The notes below the pieces were generated by a model. The model did no database searches. It was given only the letters and a program-made list of their open reading frames with translations, and was not told where the DNA came from. Positions 1-11,805 of a DNA stretch of 64,000 nt are shown in pieces. The translations under genes and the position numbers were made by a program. The DNA is from Tritrichomonas musculus (lineage: Eukaryota; Parabasalia; Tritrichomonadida; Tritrichomonadidae), in NCBI GenBank assembly GCA_039105265.1, contig JAPFFF010000012.1:930001-994000 (forward strand), in the 5' to 3' direction. Within the stretch, counting starts at the first letter, position 1; each line of letters begins with the position of its first letter.

Positions 1-395
1 TTGTATGTTTTCTTTTCGTTAACATAAAAAAATGGATAAAATTAATTATATCCTCATCCTGCATGTTAAGATCAGCACCTATCGACTCGTTGACGATATT
101 CTTTAATTTATAATTTAGTAAAGGACCAACTTTTTCATCAATTTTGATGCTTTCCACATGCAAACATTTTGATAAAAGATGTATCAATGAATTTGCTTAT
201 ATAAAATCTTCGAATTCTTTTTTGATTTTTTGATATTTAATTTGATAATCATTCAAAGTTGTTCTTAATAAAGCATTTTCTCTTTTTAAAGCAGATTTTA
301 TTGCTTTTGTATCATTTTGTTTTTTGGTTTTTTGAGCTATCTCTAATGACTCTTGATTAAATCCTCTACCTTTTTGAGATAGCTCAAAAAAAAAT
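1..395 (-). pseudogene. Unrecognised coding remnant, cut by the left window edge
   Basis: The minus strand reads as one coding-like frame from about 395 down to the window edge, interrupted once by an in-frame TAA at 197-199. The first part is rich in Lys, Gln and Glu and could be coiled coil (it contains LKRENALLRTTLNDYQIKY); the second part is mixed and looks like a folded domain. There is no ATG at a sensible start and the frame runs off the window, so neither end is known. I do not recognise the family. It could be the tail of a transposon gene or of a decayed host gene. Confidence 0.35.
328..391. repeat. Perfect 16-bp inverted repeat with a 32-nt loop
   Basis: The arm at 328-343 (TTTTTTGAGCTATCTC) is the exact reverse complement of 376-391. 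The hairpin lies inside the coding-like remnant. It may be a decayed transposon end or a chance foldback; in AT-rich DNA the GAGCTATCTC core is the informative part. Confidence 0.6.
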
Positions 396-2845
396 TTATA
401 TGTTTATTTGGCAGAAGATAAAATTTTTCAGACAATTTTATTATTTTATTTCAAAAAATGAAAAAATAATATCTTAAAACGTTATGTACAATTTTTAAAT
501 ATTAATTAATAAATAATAATAATATAAATAATAGATAATGAAAAAATATGTTTTTATATCAAGTAATCGTATACATCTAAGTTTCCACTGTTCTGCAAAA
601 TCACTTAATAAGCATATTATTTTTTATATTAAACAGAATATATTTTAGCTTAGTTCCAAATATGCGGCAATGTGTTTTTTTGGCAAATTTGTGGGTTATC
701 TTTATATATATAGATAAAGTGAATAATTTAATGATACTACTTTTATAATGAAATAATCTCGTCCTCTGCAAATCCCAAATTTTGTAAAAATGCAGTAAAA
801 ATGGCCCTTTTCATATTAATTAGATAGATATATTAATATATAATATAAAAAAACATTCAATTAATATTGTAAACATATATAAACGATTAAATATTAATTT
901 TTTAATCTGATATTTATTTTTTATTTATTCCAAAATCAATAAATTAATATTGTGCATAATTTGTTCGATAAAATATATTTTTATGAAGATATAATATTAT
1001 ATATTTCATTTATGATTTTATTACATAATAATATCGAAATATAACTGTGGAATTACCAAGATATTCGTATATTATATTTATTAGTGAATTAAATGATTGG
1101 TTATGGTGAAATTAAATCATTATATTTCTTTTCAAAATTGAATTAGAGCATTCAAAATTGAATTTGTCGATAGTTTTATTTATATTTATAAAATTAATAA
1201 TATACAAATATATATATATATTGATTACAGAATAAATATTATACAATATAAAAAATTATTATTTTGTTAAAAAAAATCGAAGATATTCAATAAATATATC
1301 TTTTTATTTAAAAAAGTGTTTTTTTGAAATTTCTAGAAAATCTAATTTTAAATGATCAATAATAAAGTAATAAATAAAAAGACAAAGTTGAAAATAATGT
1401 TTATTTCAAAGAAAAAGAAGTTTTAAATTTATTTTTTGTAATTTTTAATAATGAATAAAATAATCATTAGAATTTTTCTAATATAGTTTTAATTAGGAAT
1501 ATATCATATATATAATGATTTATTTATTATGAAAAAAAGCTTTTATAAAAATATTTCATTGCTGAATATTCATTTCAAATTATTTGACAAAATTTGTAAA
1601 CTACTTAAAATCATTATTTATTAATATCTTTATTTTTAATAAGTTAATAAGCAATTATTATTTTAAATATAATAGATATAATCCATAAAAAATGTTATTA
1701 AGATATCAAAAGAATCTATCGAATAATCTTAGTTTGATTATCTTTTTAAAAAACGTCAATTTTGATTTTTCATTTTAATCACTCTATAGAAATATATGAT
1801 CCAAGATCCTTTGCATTTATAACTTAATATTATTAACAATTTACTAATGGTTTTCATGATTACTCTATACATTCTTTAAAAATCTAAACATTAAATGTCT
1901 TATTTTCAAATAGTTGCGATAATAATTATAATTTATTTTTTAATCAATATAAAACAACCATTTTAATAATTATATTGGGATTTTCTTTTATACGTTTCAA
2001 TATACATTAATATTATACTTTCAATTCAATTGATAGTTCATTGAAAAAATAAATTATAATTAGTGCTCAAAATATAATTTTAAGAGGATTTATAGAACTA
2101 ATGATAAATTCATTTTATTTTACTTTAAAATTTTATAAAGAAAATTGAAATAAATCATTTTTTAAATTTACCGATCGAACTTTTTCAAATAATTATATTT
2201 ACAATAAATATTTGAGAATATTTGAAAAGAAATCTATTTTTTTGATTAATAAAAATTATATACTTCTTTAATATAAATAAAATAATGATTTTATCTACTT
2301 TGTAAAAATTCAATAAAATATTTTTAAATATTTATTTTAAAATTTTTGTGCCAGGCAAATATAATTTATTTTATAAATTTGAAATTAATATAAAAGTATA
2401 TTTATATCATAAAATAAGTTTTTGTTAATTCAATTTTCAAGTTATAAATAAGATTTATTTATTCTTCTCAAATTAAAAGAACATTCAATTAATCTCTCTC
2501 AAATTGAAAAGCTATTCAATAAAGATTCTCTCAAATTGAAATAGTATTCAATCATGAACTTATCAAAAATGAAAGAGAATTCATTTTTCAATATATAAAA
2601 TTTGAATATATCTACTTTTTGAATCGAAGAAATTGAGTTAAAAATGAAGATTAAAAATTCGAATTTCTTATATAATGAACAAAACAGGTTATAAATAGTA
2701 TCAAACAATTATGCACATGGTAAGGATATAAAACATGCAATTAAAATTTTAGTAAGTCCTAAAATCACCAACTATTTGCTTTCAACAAATTGAATAAAAA
2801 GAGTTTGTATACCTTTACAACATATAATAATTATAATTAAAATAA
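396..2845. other. Gene-free AT-rich stretch
   Basis: No gene, RNA gene or clear terminal inverted repeat is seen in these 2.4 kb. The sequence is low-complexity A/T with short TA runs. The open frame at 2499-2708 on the minus strand is compositionally like its surroundings, so I do not call it a gene. Confidence 0.6.
2463..2555. repeat. Three diverged ~30-bp units built on CTCAAATT...ATTCAAT
   Basis: Three consecutive copies of a unit with CTCAAATT(G)AAA followed by ATTCAAT can be read by eye. They are diverged and slightly unequal in length, so this is an old short tandem repeat about 300 bases beyond the 3' end of the phosphatase gene. Confidence 0.5.
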
Positions 2846-4309
2846 TCACATTTTTGTTTCATCGTAAGCATCATCAGAACTGTTAAGTATGCTTTTAAGA
2901 TCAACAATTGGATGATGATTTATTATATCTTCTTGATTTATCATTTTTTTAGTGTGATTTCCATCAAGTAATTTCATTGAATGTCCAATATACAAACTAT
3001 TTATTTTGACAATGGGATTAGTTTTTCTTGGATTTCCAAAAATGGGATGTCTAGGAAGCCGAACAACTTTTTGGCATCCAGAATCACTACCATTTGGCAT
3101 AAATGCAAATTTATTCATATTTTTATTAAAACTTAACTTGGAAGAAATTCTCGCATTTGGATGAGGAACAGAAAAGCATTTGGGTTTATTTGCATCATTA
3201 TTAATATTGTTGTTTGCTGATATTTTAACTTTATAAAAAACTGCATCTATTTTTTTTATTTGATGAAGAGGGAAAAATTTTATAAACTCTACTCTATCAT
3301 CTTTTTGATTTAGTTTTATGATTCCGCTATAGTTTCCCATATCTCTTGCATAAGATGATGCAGAAAATACTGTTATGCATAAAGAATGAAAATGTTCATG
3401 ATATCCTTGAGTAACACATTGGTGGCCACGAATAATCCTTTGAAGGGAATTCGTCTTCAAAAAATTAAAAACAACGTCTATATTAAATAAATATCCACGT
3501 CCACGTTGATTTTCTGCATACATACTAGACTTACTAGTAGAAGGGTCACTCCAAAGTGCATTTGTAAGAAGTTGATTTTCTTCGAATGATTGAATTGGAC
3601 GGCTAATTTGACGGATGCTATCAACGGTCTTCAATCTTGGACTCAGGCCTCCATGAATGCAAAATGCGCTTTTGTTGACTACTGCACAAATTGGCAAGTA
3701 AGAAAAAGCTTTAATAAAAGCGTCATATAGTTTTTCTGTGTAGCTATATGAATTTGGATTGATGTGAAATAGAGACAACTTTTTGTTTTCATTTTGGCAA
3801 TTATTATCTGTTTCCTTTGAGTCAGTATTTATGCATTTCTCTGGTTTTAAATTAAGTGGATCAATTATTTCATCTTTAAAACCATATTGGCTGCAAAGAG
3901 AATCAAATTCATGATTTCCTCTAATTAAAAAATAATAATCTGGTCTCATAACTTTCATTGCAAAAAGTAATGTTATGCATTCGAGTGAAAAATATCCTCT
4001 ATCAACATAATCTCCAAGAAACAATACTTTTGAATGGTTTTCTTCAACAAAATTTAGGATTCGCAATAAATCATGGAAACTTCCATGAATATCGCCTACA
4101 ATGACCACATCTCCATCTATTTCAAGTATTATATCTTCACTTTGAAATATTTGCTGAGCTTCAGAGCATAAATCAATTAAGATACTTTCTTCAAAAGAAG
4201 GTATAGGATTTCCATCCTTCGAATGATTTCCTACTTCTAAAAGTTTATCAAGAGGCAACTCTGATATAAAAGAATAAGCTGAATATATGTATGATGCTGC
4301 ATTGGTCAT
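2846..4309 (-). CDS. PP1/PP2A-like serine/threonine protein phosphatase with C-terminal extension
   Basis: A metal-dependent phosphatase that removes phosphate from Ser/Thr residues. The three signature blocks of the phosphoprotein phosphatase family are intact: GDIHG (residues 72-76), GDYVDRG (99-105) and RGNHE (130-134); the later HGG and the RGHQ-type motif are also present. Compared with ordinary PP1 (about 300-330 aa) it has an insert of roughly 40 residues rich in Asn, Asp and Lys after the YGF block, and about 150 extra C-terminal residues of no recognisable fold. Trichomonads carry many such divergent PP1-like paralogues. The start follows an initiator-like TCATTT by 11 bases. Substrates and partners cannot be told. 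It could be closer to PP1 than to PP2A; I have not tried to separate the two. Confidence 0.93.
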   Translation of the reverse strand: MTNAASYIYSAYSFISELPLDKLLEVGNHSKDGNPIPSFEESILIDLCSEAQQIFQSEDIILEIDGDVVIVGDIHGSFHDLLRILNFVEENHSKVLFLGDYVDRGYFSLECITLLFAMKVMRPDYYFLIRGNHEFDSLCSQYGFKDEIIDPLNLKPEKCINTDSKETDNNCQNENKKLSLFHINPNSYSYTEKLYDAFIKAFSYLPICAVVNKSAFCIHGGLSPRLKTVDSIRQISRPIQSFEENQLLTNALWSDPSTSKSSMYAENQRGRGYLFNIDVVFNFLKTNSLQRIIRGHQCVTQGYHEHFHSLCITVFSASSYARDMGNYSGIIKLNQKDDRVEFIKFFPLHQIKKIDAVFYKVKISANNNINNDANKPKCFSVPHPNARISSKLSFNKNMNKFAFMPNGSDSGCQKVVRLPRHPIFGNPRKTNPIVKINSLYIGHSMKLLDGNHTKKMINQEDIINHHPIVDLKSILNSSDDAYDETKM

Positions 4310-4316
4310 AAGAAAA

Positions 4317-4322
4317 AAATGA
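4317..4322 (-). promoter_or_regulatory. Initiator (Inr)-like TCATTT upstream of the phosphatase
   Basis: On the minus strand TCATTT has its A at 4320, 11 bases before the ATG. T. vaginalis genes start transcription at the A of TCA-Y-(T/A) within about 20 bases of the start codon, so this fits the family rule. It is short and unproven. Confidence 0.5.
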
Positions 4323-4719
4323 ATTTTATATTTTTATTTTTATTTGAAATTTATGATTTATTTTTGTTTATAGCATTCAAATATGAAATACATTGAATAC
4401 TATTGAAAAGTTAGAAAAGTTCAAAATTTCAAATAAAAAAAAAATTTGAACTTAATGATATTTATCTTCATAAAAATCAAAAAATCTACAAAAATATTTT
4501 AATATCCTTTTTTATATTTGCTTTTAAAATCAATTCCAAATTAACTTAATTATTACATAAATATATAATTCGTTATTTGCATATTAATCTTTTACTTAGT
4601 TTTTTTATTTTTTTGTTGTTTTCTTTGAATTTTTTATTTAAAAAAAAGATTCGGGAAAAAGCGGGTAACCCTGGAAACAAGTGGATAACGGTGAAATGAA
4701 GCTCTTAAAATTTTAAAAA

Positions 4720-4833
4720 TTAAACTTTGTTTTTTAATTTTCGCGTGTAAACTTACGGTTTCTAAGAATTTATTTCAAATATTGAATGATTTATTTTTTA
4801 CACACGAAAATTAAAAAAAAAAACAAAGTTTAA
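4720..4833. repeat. Short palindromic element (arms about 32 bp)
   Basis: The left arm at 4720-4751 begins TTAAACTTTGTTTTTTAATT and ends in CGTGTAAA; the right arm at 4798-4833 is its near-exact reverse complement, differing in A-run length and one or two bases. About 46 bases separate the arms. A second copy with related arms lies at 19297-19506, so this is a small repeat family, probably a MITE or foldback remnant. Confidence 0.6.
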
Positions 4834-5118
4834 GTGGATTACAAAGTTCGTTTTTTTACATGCAAGAAAAAGAAAAATGGTTATATTTTTTATTTCAATT
4901 TGTTAAAATTCAATGTTCTTTTTTTTTTTTTTTTTTTGAATTCTTCATTAAAAGTTCTTATTTTTATGTTCGTTTTTTTTGAATTCTTATTGAAATTAAT
5001 TTTCTTGATCGGGAATAAAAAGTTAATGAATTCAATCAAAACTAAATTTTTTTATTAGACAGAAAAAAAAAAAAAATATAAGTAATATATATATATAATG
5101 TTTTATATGGGAAGTTGC

Positions 5119-5150
<32 letters not shown>

Positions 5151-5928
5151 TATATATAGGTTTAAACGTATTTTATTCAATCGATTTGGGGAATAAATTA
5201 TATTTAACTATGCATAGAAGATTTTATTAATCACAGAAGTTACTTGATAAATTAATGTCATTTGTCATTATTATTGAACATAATTAAATATTATTTATTT
5301 TCTCAAAAGTTTTGATGGCGTAACAATTTCAACTTTAAGAAACAATCTTGAAAAATATATATATATATATTTGATTGATGCTCGATGAATAGTGTGATGT
5401 AATAAAGGATCTGACAATGAAACTTTTTGATATGAGAAGCCGATAAACTTTTTAAAATAAAATAAAAAGCCGATTAAAAAAAATATAATTCTATGAGAAT
5501 TATCAAATCTTTCTTTTCAAATTTCTATCAAAATTGAAAAAATCTATCAAATTGATATCAAAAAAAAAAAAAAAAAAAAAAAAAAACATTATTATTTTTA
5601 AAAAGATAAATCAAAAAATGATATAAAATAATTTTTTAATACTATTATTAAAAAAATACAAGAAATAAATATATATTATTTCTTCATGTGTGTTAAAACT
5701 GTTTGATCTGATATAAAGTGTAATTCAATTCTGTTGAACTTTTTCAATATTATTTTCATAAATCTCTGAAGGTGATTTTCTGAAAGTTTTTGAATTAAAA
5801 TTTATTCTAAAATGTTGAGGCATGCCTATGGCTTTTACTTTTCTACTGAGTTTTCTGTTTTTGAATTAAAAAAAAATTGAACGGTCAACTATAAAAGCTA
5901 CTCAAGAGTAAACCTTCGAAAGATCACC
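4834..5928. other. Intergenic AT-rich DNA with homopolymers and TA microsatellites
   Basis: Contains a T run near 4921-4938, a (TA)n tract around 5082, a long A run at about 5118-5146 followed by (TA)n, another (TA)n near 5358, and an A run near 5561-5586. The open frame at 4834-5058 is only translated T-rich DNA. No gene is seen. Confidence 0.6.
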
Positions 5929-5932
5929 TTAA

Positions 5933-6287
5933 GGGCGTACGTCCAATTCAATGCTCAGATTTCTATGAAATTTCTCAAATATTTTGGATCTTTTTTGGAG
6001 TATAAAAAGTTGAAAAATCAATTATATTTTTGAGGAAATAAAATGCTTATTATTCATAGATTGATGATATATTAAAAAAAATATTTTTATGCATTTTTTT
6101 TCATTTTTAATTCAAAATTATATTTGGTGAAATTTTATCGGTCAAAAAAGCAATTATTTTTTGATCGTTTAGGACAAATATCATCATTTTTGACCTAAAC
6201 TTTTTCATAATTTGGAAGTATTGAAAGATGTATTCTATGAGTTTATTCAAAATTGGCAAGTTTACAACATTTTTGAGACGTACGCCC
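5933..6287. mobile_element. 355-bp MITE with TTAA at both ends (piggyBac-like target)
   Basis: The left end reads GGGCGTACGTC just after TTAA (5929-5932); the right end is its exact reverse complement just before TTAA (6288-6291). The inside is AT-rich with no coding capacity. A TTAA duplication with short GGG-starting inverted repeats is what non-autonomous piggyBac-type elements leave. A second TTAA element with different inner ends lies at 14451-14908. Confidence 0.7.
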
Positions 6288-6353
6288 TTAAAGTATTAAC
6301 CCTATCATAATTTTTTTTTTTTTGTGGGGGCACTAAAAGGAGCACGGGTAACC

Positions 6354-6966
6354 GTTTTTCGTACGTTAAAATCGCTTAAAAATGTTTTAATATCTTTTTA
6401 TAAAAACAAGAAAAAGCAAAATTCTTGAAATATATTAGTTCTTTATATTAGGTAAAATAATATTTATTGATATATTACTTAATTATCTAAAGAGAAGTAC
6501 GGGCGCATAAAAAAAAATATTTCTTTTTGATATTTAGTATTTTAATTTTAAATATATATACAATTATTTTTATATTATACATTGTTGAATTTTGTTCCAC
6601 GGATTCAGCTATAAAATCAATTTTATTTTTCATAAAAATTTGAATGGTAATATATATTTCTCACAAATTTATTTTGTAACTTAATGCTGAATTCAAGGAA
6701 GTTCGACAATTAATACAGTGATTAATTTCGTTATATAAACGTATAAAATATGAATATATCTATATTTACCTCAAATCACAATTTTTATGAGATTTATACT
6801 CATCATATTATTTGATTAATACAAAAATTATTTTTAATGATATATTTAAAAACTTTCAATATAATTATCTGCTTTTATGACAACATGATAAATGATATTA
6901 GTTTTCTTCATCATTTTTGATGAGATTTATAATTGAATGGTTTATTTTTTAACGTACGAAAAAACA
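6354..6966. repeat. Possible inverted-repeat element, ends TTTTTCGTACGTTAAAA
   Basis: The block near 6354-6370 and the block near 6949-6966 are inverted copies of TTTTTCGTACGTTAAAA. They sit about 610 bases apart and could be the terminal repeats of a second non-autonomous element directly beside the TTAA element. No convincing target duplication is seen, so this is a weak call. Confidence 0.35.
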
Positions 6967-7694
6967 ATTCAAATAAAAAGAGTGAATCCTAGCTGAATTG
7001 GTGGAGCACTTTTTTGATTTTTTATGATATATCATCAAGCATCAAATGATGCAATAAATGAACATGTTTTTGAAAATCAAACATTAATATAAATTAAATT
7101 ATTGGTGATATGGATTTTTTTCTGTTATTTTTCATTAATCATTTGAGTTATAGCTTATGAAATGCAATTAAATATAAACAACTAATAATAATAAATATGA
7201 GTTGATGCTTCATTCCTACATAATACAAATAGGATATGAATTATGATCATTTTAAAATATAATATCATCTCCTTCATATCAGTTGAAAATTCCAATTGGT
7301 TGGCATAAATATAATGATATACACTTCTATAACAATAATCAGTAATATGAAATGATAAAATCAAGTTTGAATATTCAAAAAGTTTGATGTGAAGTGAGCC
7401 CCGTACCTCTATCAAAAGTGTATTAATCTACATGTAGATTAATAATTTTGATATTTTATTATAGTACTAAATGATAAAATGATATTATATCTTTAAAATA
7501 AAACTTATAGTAGACTTAAAAATTTTCATATCTTTTTTTTAGTTTTTGTAATCCTGAGGAAAAAACCTTTTTGCTATGCATTTATTTACATTGATATTTC
7601 ATTTTGTACGACAATTAGTGTTGATAATTCTATTAGATTATAATTATTGTTTTTTTGGATAGTGAATTTTTATTAAGAAATATAATATTTTTAA
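6967..7694. other. Gene-free AT-rich DNA left of the large transposon
   Basis: No supported gene. A tRNA-like string near 6988 and an open frame at 7182-7415 (minus) were examined and rejected. Confidence 0.5.
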
Positions 7695-8121
7695 TACCCA
7701 TGTTTTCTACGATGGGAGATACTTTTTCCAATTGAATTCCATTTAAAATTCAATGTGTCAGCTTATTTTTGAAATAAAAGTATTCAAAAAAGAATTGTCA
7801 GCATTGATTTTTTTTCTAAGACATTTGCATTCAAATTAAATAGATAAAAGAATTGAAAGATATTATACTATTTGATTTATTGGAATATATTTTCCTGTAT
7901 TTACAAAGCTTTATATTATAAAGTATTTATTTTCCATAAATATATAATTAACAAATATGTCTAAAATTTTATGAAATATCACCATTCAAAATTGAATGTT
8001 TTATTTGATTCTAATTCAAATTGAAAAGATATCAATTTAATTAAAAAAAATATAAATTTTTACTAAACATAATAATGTTTATGTTATAATAATTAAATAT
8101 TTTTTCAAATTATTTAATTAT

Positions 8122-10611
8122 TTATTCAATAAAATAATCATCAGGTAACCATTCTCCATCTGATTCATCCTTATCTCCATCATCTGAAATAAGTAATTCA
8201 TTTAGTCGTGGGATATCCCATGATGAACGAATTGCATTTTCGCTTAAATTGTTCCAAGCTAATTTCATTTCTCTAACAATATTCGGCCATCTTTCATCTG
8301 ACTTTTTGAGATTTTTATTTAGGTTATGTGATGTCAAATAATTTTTGACAAGGCCAAATAGCCTTCGGTCTAGTGGCTGGTATAAACCTGTTCCACATGC
8401 GGGGACAAATATAAGATTTATCTGTAGTTTTTTTGCTGCTTTTCTAACTGTATTATCGATATGCGCTTTGTACACATCTAAAATAAGGTAAAATGACTGG
8501 TTATTCATTCTCTGTTTGAGCCATTTCAGATATTGTATCATTATTTTTGGAGTCATCCAGCCGCTCTCGGAATGAGTGATTTGTGTTTCTTTATCAAATA
8601 CCTCGTATTTCTTTTCGCATCTATGAGTTTTGCCTTTAGCTATAATCGATAATGGAAACTTTTTCTGAGGGTTCATTGAAACAGCTCCAACGAAGGTTGT
8701 TCCTTCTTTATCATTGAAAAAGTTATCTTCAACTCTAACTGTTTCTGTTCCTTTTTCAGCCACTACTCTATTAGGAAAATTCCAGGTTTTAACATGGGTT
8801 TCATCCATGTTAACTATTCGGTCAATCCCGACTTCAATCACTGCCTCTACGATTTGATTAAGATAACGATCAATTTGTTCGTTATCTATGATTCCTCTTC
8901 TTTCATAATGAACTCTTCTTAAAGAAAGGTTGTGCCGGATCATGTATCTAAATACCCAGCATTTGCTGGCCTTGAATTGGCGGATATTATATTTGTTCAT
9001 AAGTTGCTGCGGTTCATCCGTTGCTAATTGAAGTAAGTCATTGAATTCTGGCAACTTTGAATTGCATTGATATTCTTCATTTTTATATATGCATAGATCA
9101 AGAGCTTTCTTTGCAAGGCAAATAGGTGAGTAGTACATATCTATTGCCATCTCTGAAATTGTGTTCATTGTGACCAGTTCGTTATTATCAATCAATTCTT
9201 TTATATTTTGATATAATGTTTCTTCTTGTTCTTGGTTGAAAACCGAATTAAAATATTGATTATAATGAAAACTTTTATCAGGTGCTGGTTTGTTCTCGGT
9301 GATTTTTACAATTCTAGGATCATTTTTACTTTTTAAATGATTCCATTTATTTTTACATGATAATGAATCTCGTCCAAACATGTATTGAGAGACAACATTC
9401 CACATTATTTCACCACGTTCATTTAAAATTGAACCAATGGACATTCCTTCCTTAACAACAGATATCAGCAGTTTTGTATCAGTCTGCGACCATTGTCCAT
9501 GACGATCGTCATAATTTGGCAATTTATTTTGAGCTAGAGAATCTAGAGAAATATGAGATTTTTCAATAAAGTTTTCAAATGGATCAATAGAGTTTTTTGT
9601 TGATGTATTCGATAAAATGGTTTGGCACTGATCTTTAAATTTTTCTGTAGAAACCGATTTTAAAAGTGAATACTTATATTCCAGTTTGGATTTAATTTGT
9701 GCATAAGTTAAATGCGATGTGCCTTTTAAATGAGATACTTCTGAATATATTCTGGGAGAAAAAAAAGGATTTTGACATTCTGATGGAAATGATGATATCT
9801 GGTTATCAAAATTATAATTGATGCTTGAACATCCAGCCTTGTTAGAGTTACATAACTGTTGGTTTTGCATCATCAATTGGCCAATTTGGCGGTTTTGACA
9901 TTCTGATGGAAATGATGATATCTGGTTATCAAAATTATAATTGATGCTTGAACATCCAGCCTTGTTAGAGTTACATAACTGTTGGTTTTGCATCATCAAT
10001 TGGCCAATTTGGCGGTTTTGACATTCTGATGGAAATGATGATATCTGGTTATCAAAATTATAATTGATGCTTGAACATCCAGCCTTGTTAGAGTTACATA
10101 ACTGTTGGTTTTGCATCATCAATTGGCCAATTTGGCGGTTTTGACATTCTGATGGAAATGATAACATCTGGTTATTGAAATCATAGTTGATGTTTGAACA
10201 GCCAGCCTTGTTAGAGTTACATAACTGTTGGTTTTGCATCATCAATTGGCCAATTTGGCGGTTTTGACATTCTGATGGAAATGATGATATCTGGTTATCA
10301 AAATTATAATTGATGCTTGAACATCCAGCCTTGTTAGAGTTACATAACTGTTGGTTTTGCATCATCAATTGGCCAATTTGGCGGTTTTGACATTCTGATG
10401 GAAATGATGATATCTGGTTATCAAAATTATAATTGATGCTTGAACATCCAGCCTTGTTAGAGTTACATAACTGTTGGTTTTGCATCATCAATTGGCCAAT
10501 TTGGCGGTTTTGACATTCTGATGGAAATGATGATATCTGGTTATTGAAATCATAGTTGATGTTTGAACAACCAGCCTTATCATTATTACATGAATGTTGT
10601 AATTCATCCAT
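8122..10611 (-). CDS. Transposase with Myb/SANT-like domain and DD35D catalytic core (pogo/DDE_1-like)
   Basis: Cuts and rejoins the ends of the surrounding transposon. Parts in order: seven tandem 41-residue repeats rich in Asn, Gln, Ser and Cys (residues about 1-280); a Myb/SANT-like segment (about 370-435, starting WSQTDTKLLISVVKEG); a CENP-B-like helix-turn-helix stretch (about 540-570, FKASKCWVFRYMIRHNLSLR); then the DDE core with NMDET (Asp 603), LILDVYKAH (Asp 712) and QPLDRRLFG (Asp 748), i.e. 35 residues between the last two acids. The tail is acidic. The N-terminal repeats are unusual for the family and have no known function. The frame is open throughout and lies between matching inverted repeats. 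The start is the first ATG, at the beginning of the repeat array. Confidence 0.88.
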   Translation of the reverse strand: MDELQHSCNNDKAGCSNINYDFNNQISSFPSECQNRQIGQLMMQNQQLCNSNKAGCSSINYNFDNQISSFPSECQNRQIGQLMMQNQQLCNSNKAGCSSINYNFDNQISSFPSECQNRQIGQLMMQNQQLCNSNKAGCSNINYDFNNQMLSFPSECQNRQIGQLMMQNQQLCNSNKAGCSSINYNFDNQISSFPSECQNRQIGQLMMQNQQLCNSNKAGCSSINYNFDNQISSFPSECQNRQIGQLMMQNQQLCNSNKAGCSSINYNFDNQISSFPSECQNPFFSPRIYSEVSHLKGTSHLTYAQIKSKLEYKYSLLKSVSTEKFKDQCQTILSNTSTKNSIDPFENFIEKSHISLDSLAQNKLPNYDDRHGQWSQTDTKLLISVVKEGMSIGSILNERGEIMWNVVSQYMFGRDSLSCKNKWNHLKSKNDPRIVKITENKPAPDKSFHYNQYFNSVFNQEQEETLYQNIKELIDNNELVTMNTISEMAIDMYYSPICLAKKALDLCIYKNEEYQCNSKLPEFNDLLQLATDEPQQLMNKYNIRQFKASKCWVFRYMIRHNLSLRRVHYERRGIIDNEQIDRYLNQIVEAVIEVGIDRIVNMDETHVKTWNFPNRVVAEKGTETVRVEDNFFNDKEGTTFVGAVSMNPQKKFPLSIIAKGKTHRCEKKYEVFDKETQITHSESGWMTPKIMIQYLKWLKQRMNNQSFYLILDVYKAHIDNTVRKAAKKLQINLIFVPACGTGLYQPLDRRLFGLVKNYLTSHNLNKNLKKSDERWPNIVREMKLAWNNLSENAIRSSWDIPRLNELLISDDGDKDESDGEWLPDDYFIE
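9770..10611. repeat. 123-bp coding tandem repeat, about 6.9 copies
   Basis: The phrase TTTTGACATTCTGATGG recurs at 9770, 9893, 10016, 10139, 10262, 10385 and 10508, exactly 123 bases apart, so each unit encodes 41 residues in frame. Most units look identical in sequence; the unit starting at 10139 and the last unit share variant bases. Such uniformity points to very recent expansion or homogenisation. Confidence 0.92.
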
Positions 10612-11805
10612 TGATAAGTGTTGCTTAATTAAAAATGAATTGCTACTTCTTTTTTTATGTTTTCCTCATTGCTATAAAGAGTAAGAATAATTTTCTCAAA
10701 TATTGAATTGTTATTTTATTATTGAATGAATAATTCATATAAAATATGGGAATTTTCAGAAGGATAAAATATAAATTCAGAATTTTATAATAAAATTAAT
10801 ATAATCACCTCAATTTTCTGAAGATAAAATATAAATTCAGAATTTTATCAAAGAATAAAAAATCTTATTTTTTGAAAAATAAACAAAAAAAATACAAATA
10901 CCTTTTTAAATATATACTATTAAATTGAAATATGTAAAAGTGATTTTATAAATTCATTAAATTTAGCTTAATTTAAAATATTTTTTATATTTTACTAATA
11001 ATAAAAAAAAAAAGCATCTCAAACAATATTTGATTTCAAATAATATATGATATTTTCGCTTCAAATTGCCTATTTGCCAAATAAACCTAAAAATAATATT
11101 TAATATCTCGAAAAAAAAAGATGGTGAAAAAATCATATAAAAATATTGCATGAAGAATTTACTACATTAATATTCATATCTAAGCCATTTTTTACAAAAG
11201 TAAAGAGGTAAAAAAACTCAAGATATATAACAACCAAAAAGCCATTTAATAGATTTTATTTTAAAATAAAAATTTAAGTAATGTATATGTCAAATATGCA
11301 TATAAATTTCGGTTACACCAAATATTTTTTAAAAAATTTTAATCTTAAATTATGCATTTTGCAAGGATAAAAAAATAAAAAGAGATGAAACATCTTTTAT
11401 TCGAAAGCTAATTACCAGAGAAATATTTTTTGATAATAAACCATTGCTTAAAATGAAGTACATTTTCAAACAAAAAGAATTTTTTCAGCTTTTTTTTTTT
11501 ACCGAAAATTTTATTTTTGAAAAATAATAAGCTTTAGATAGATAAAACATTTTTAAACTTTTTTTTTTGAATTCCTAAAAAATGAAGGAGAAAACTAATT
11601 TTTTTGAAAAAAATAAATAAAAAACGTATTTTTTTTTTTACAAAATTGAATAATAAAAAAAGAACTGTCATATTTTGAATAAATAGAAAATATGTTCTAA
11701 AGAAAATAAACGTACTCTAGAACTTTTTTAAACAAAAATTGTGAGAGAATAATATGTAAATCATTGAATTGGAAAAAGTATCTCCTATCGTAGAAAACAT
11801 GGGTA

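Larger units (their letters stand above)
7697..11803. mobile_element. Complete-looking 4.1-kb DNA transposon (Myb/DDE, pogo-like) with TA target duplication
   Basis: The left terminus begins CCCATGTTTTCTACGAT at 7697; the right terminus ends with its reverse complement at 11803. The terminal inverted repeats pair over about 37 bases with one mismatch, then fade. TA stands at both outer edges (7695-7696 and 11804-11805), the target duplication of the Tc1/mariner/pogo superfamily. Inside is one intact transposase on the minus strand (8122-10611) with about 430 bases beyond its stop and about 1.2 kb of non-coding DNA upstream of its start. An open transposase and near-identical ends suggest a young, possibly still active insertion. 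Confidence 0.85.

Noticed and set aside
6986-7010. tRNA-like string TAGCTGAATTGGTGGAGCA
   Set aside because: It resembles a tRNA D-arm, but no anticodon arm, T-arm or acceptor stem can be formed with the AT-rich DNA around it.
7182-7415. 77-codon minus-strand open frame
   Set aside because: No family, no initiator before the ATG, composition as in the surrounding AT-rich DNA.
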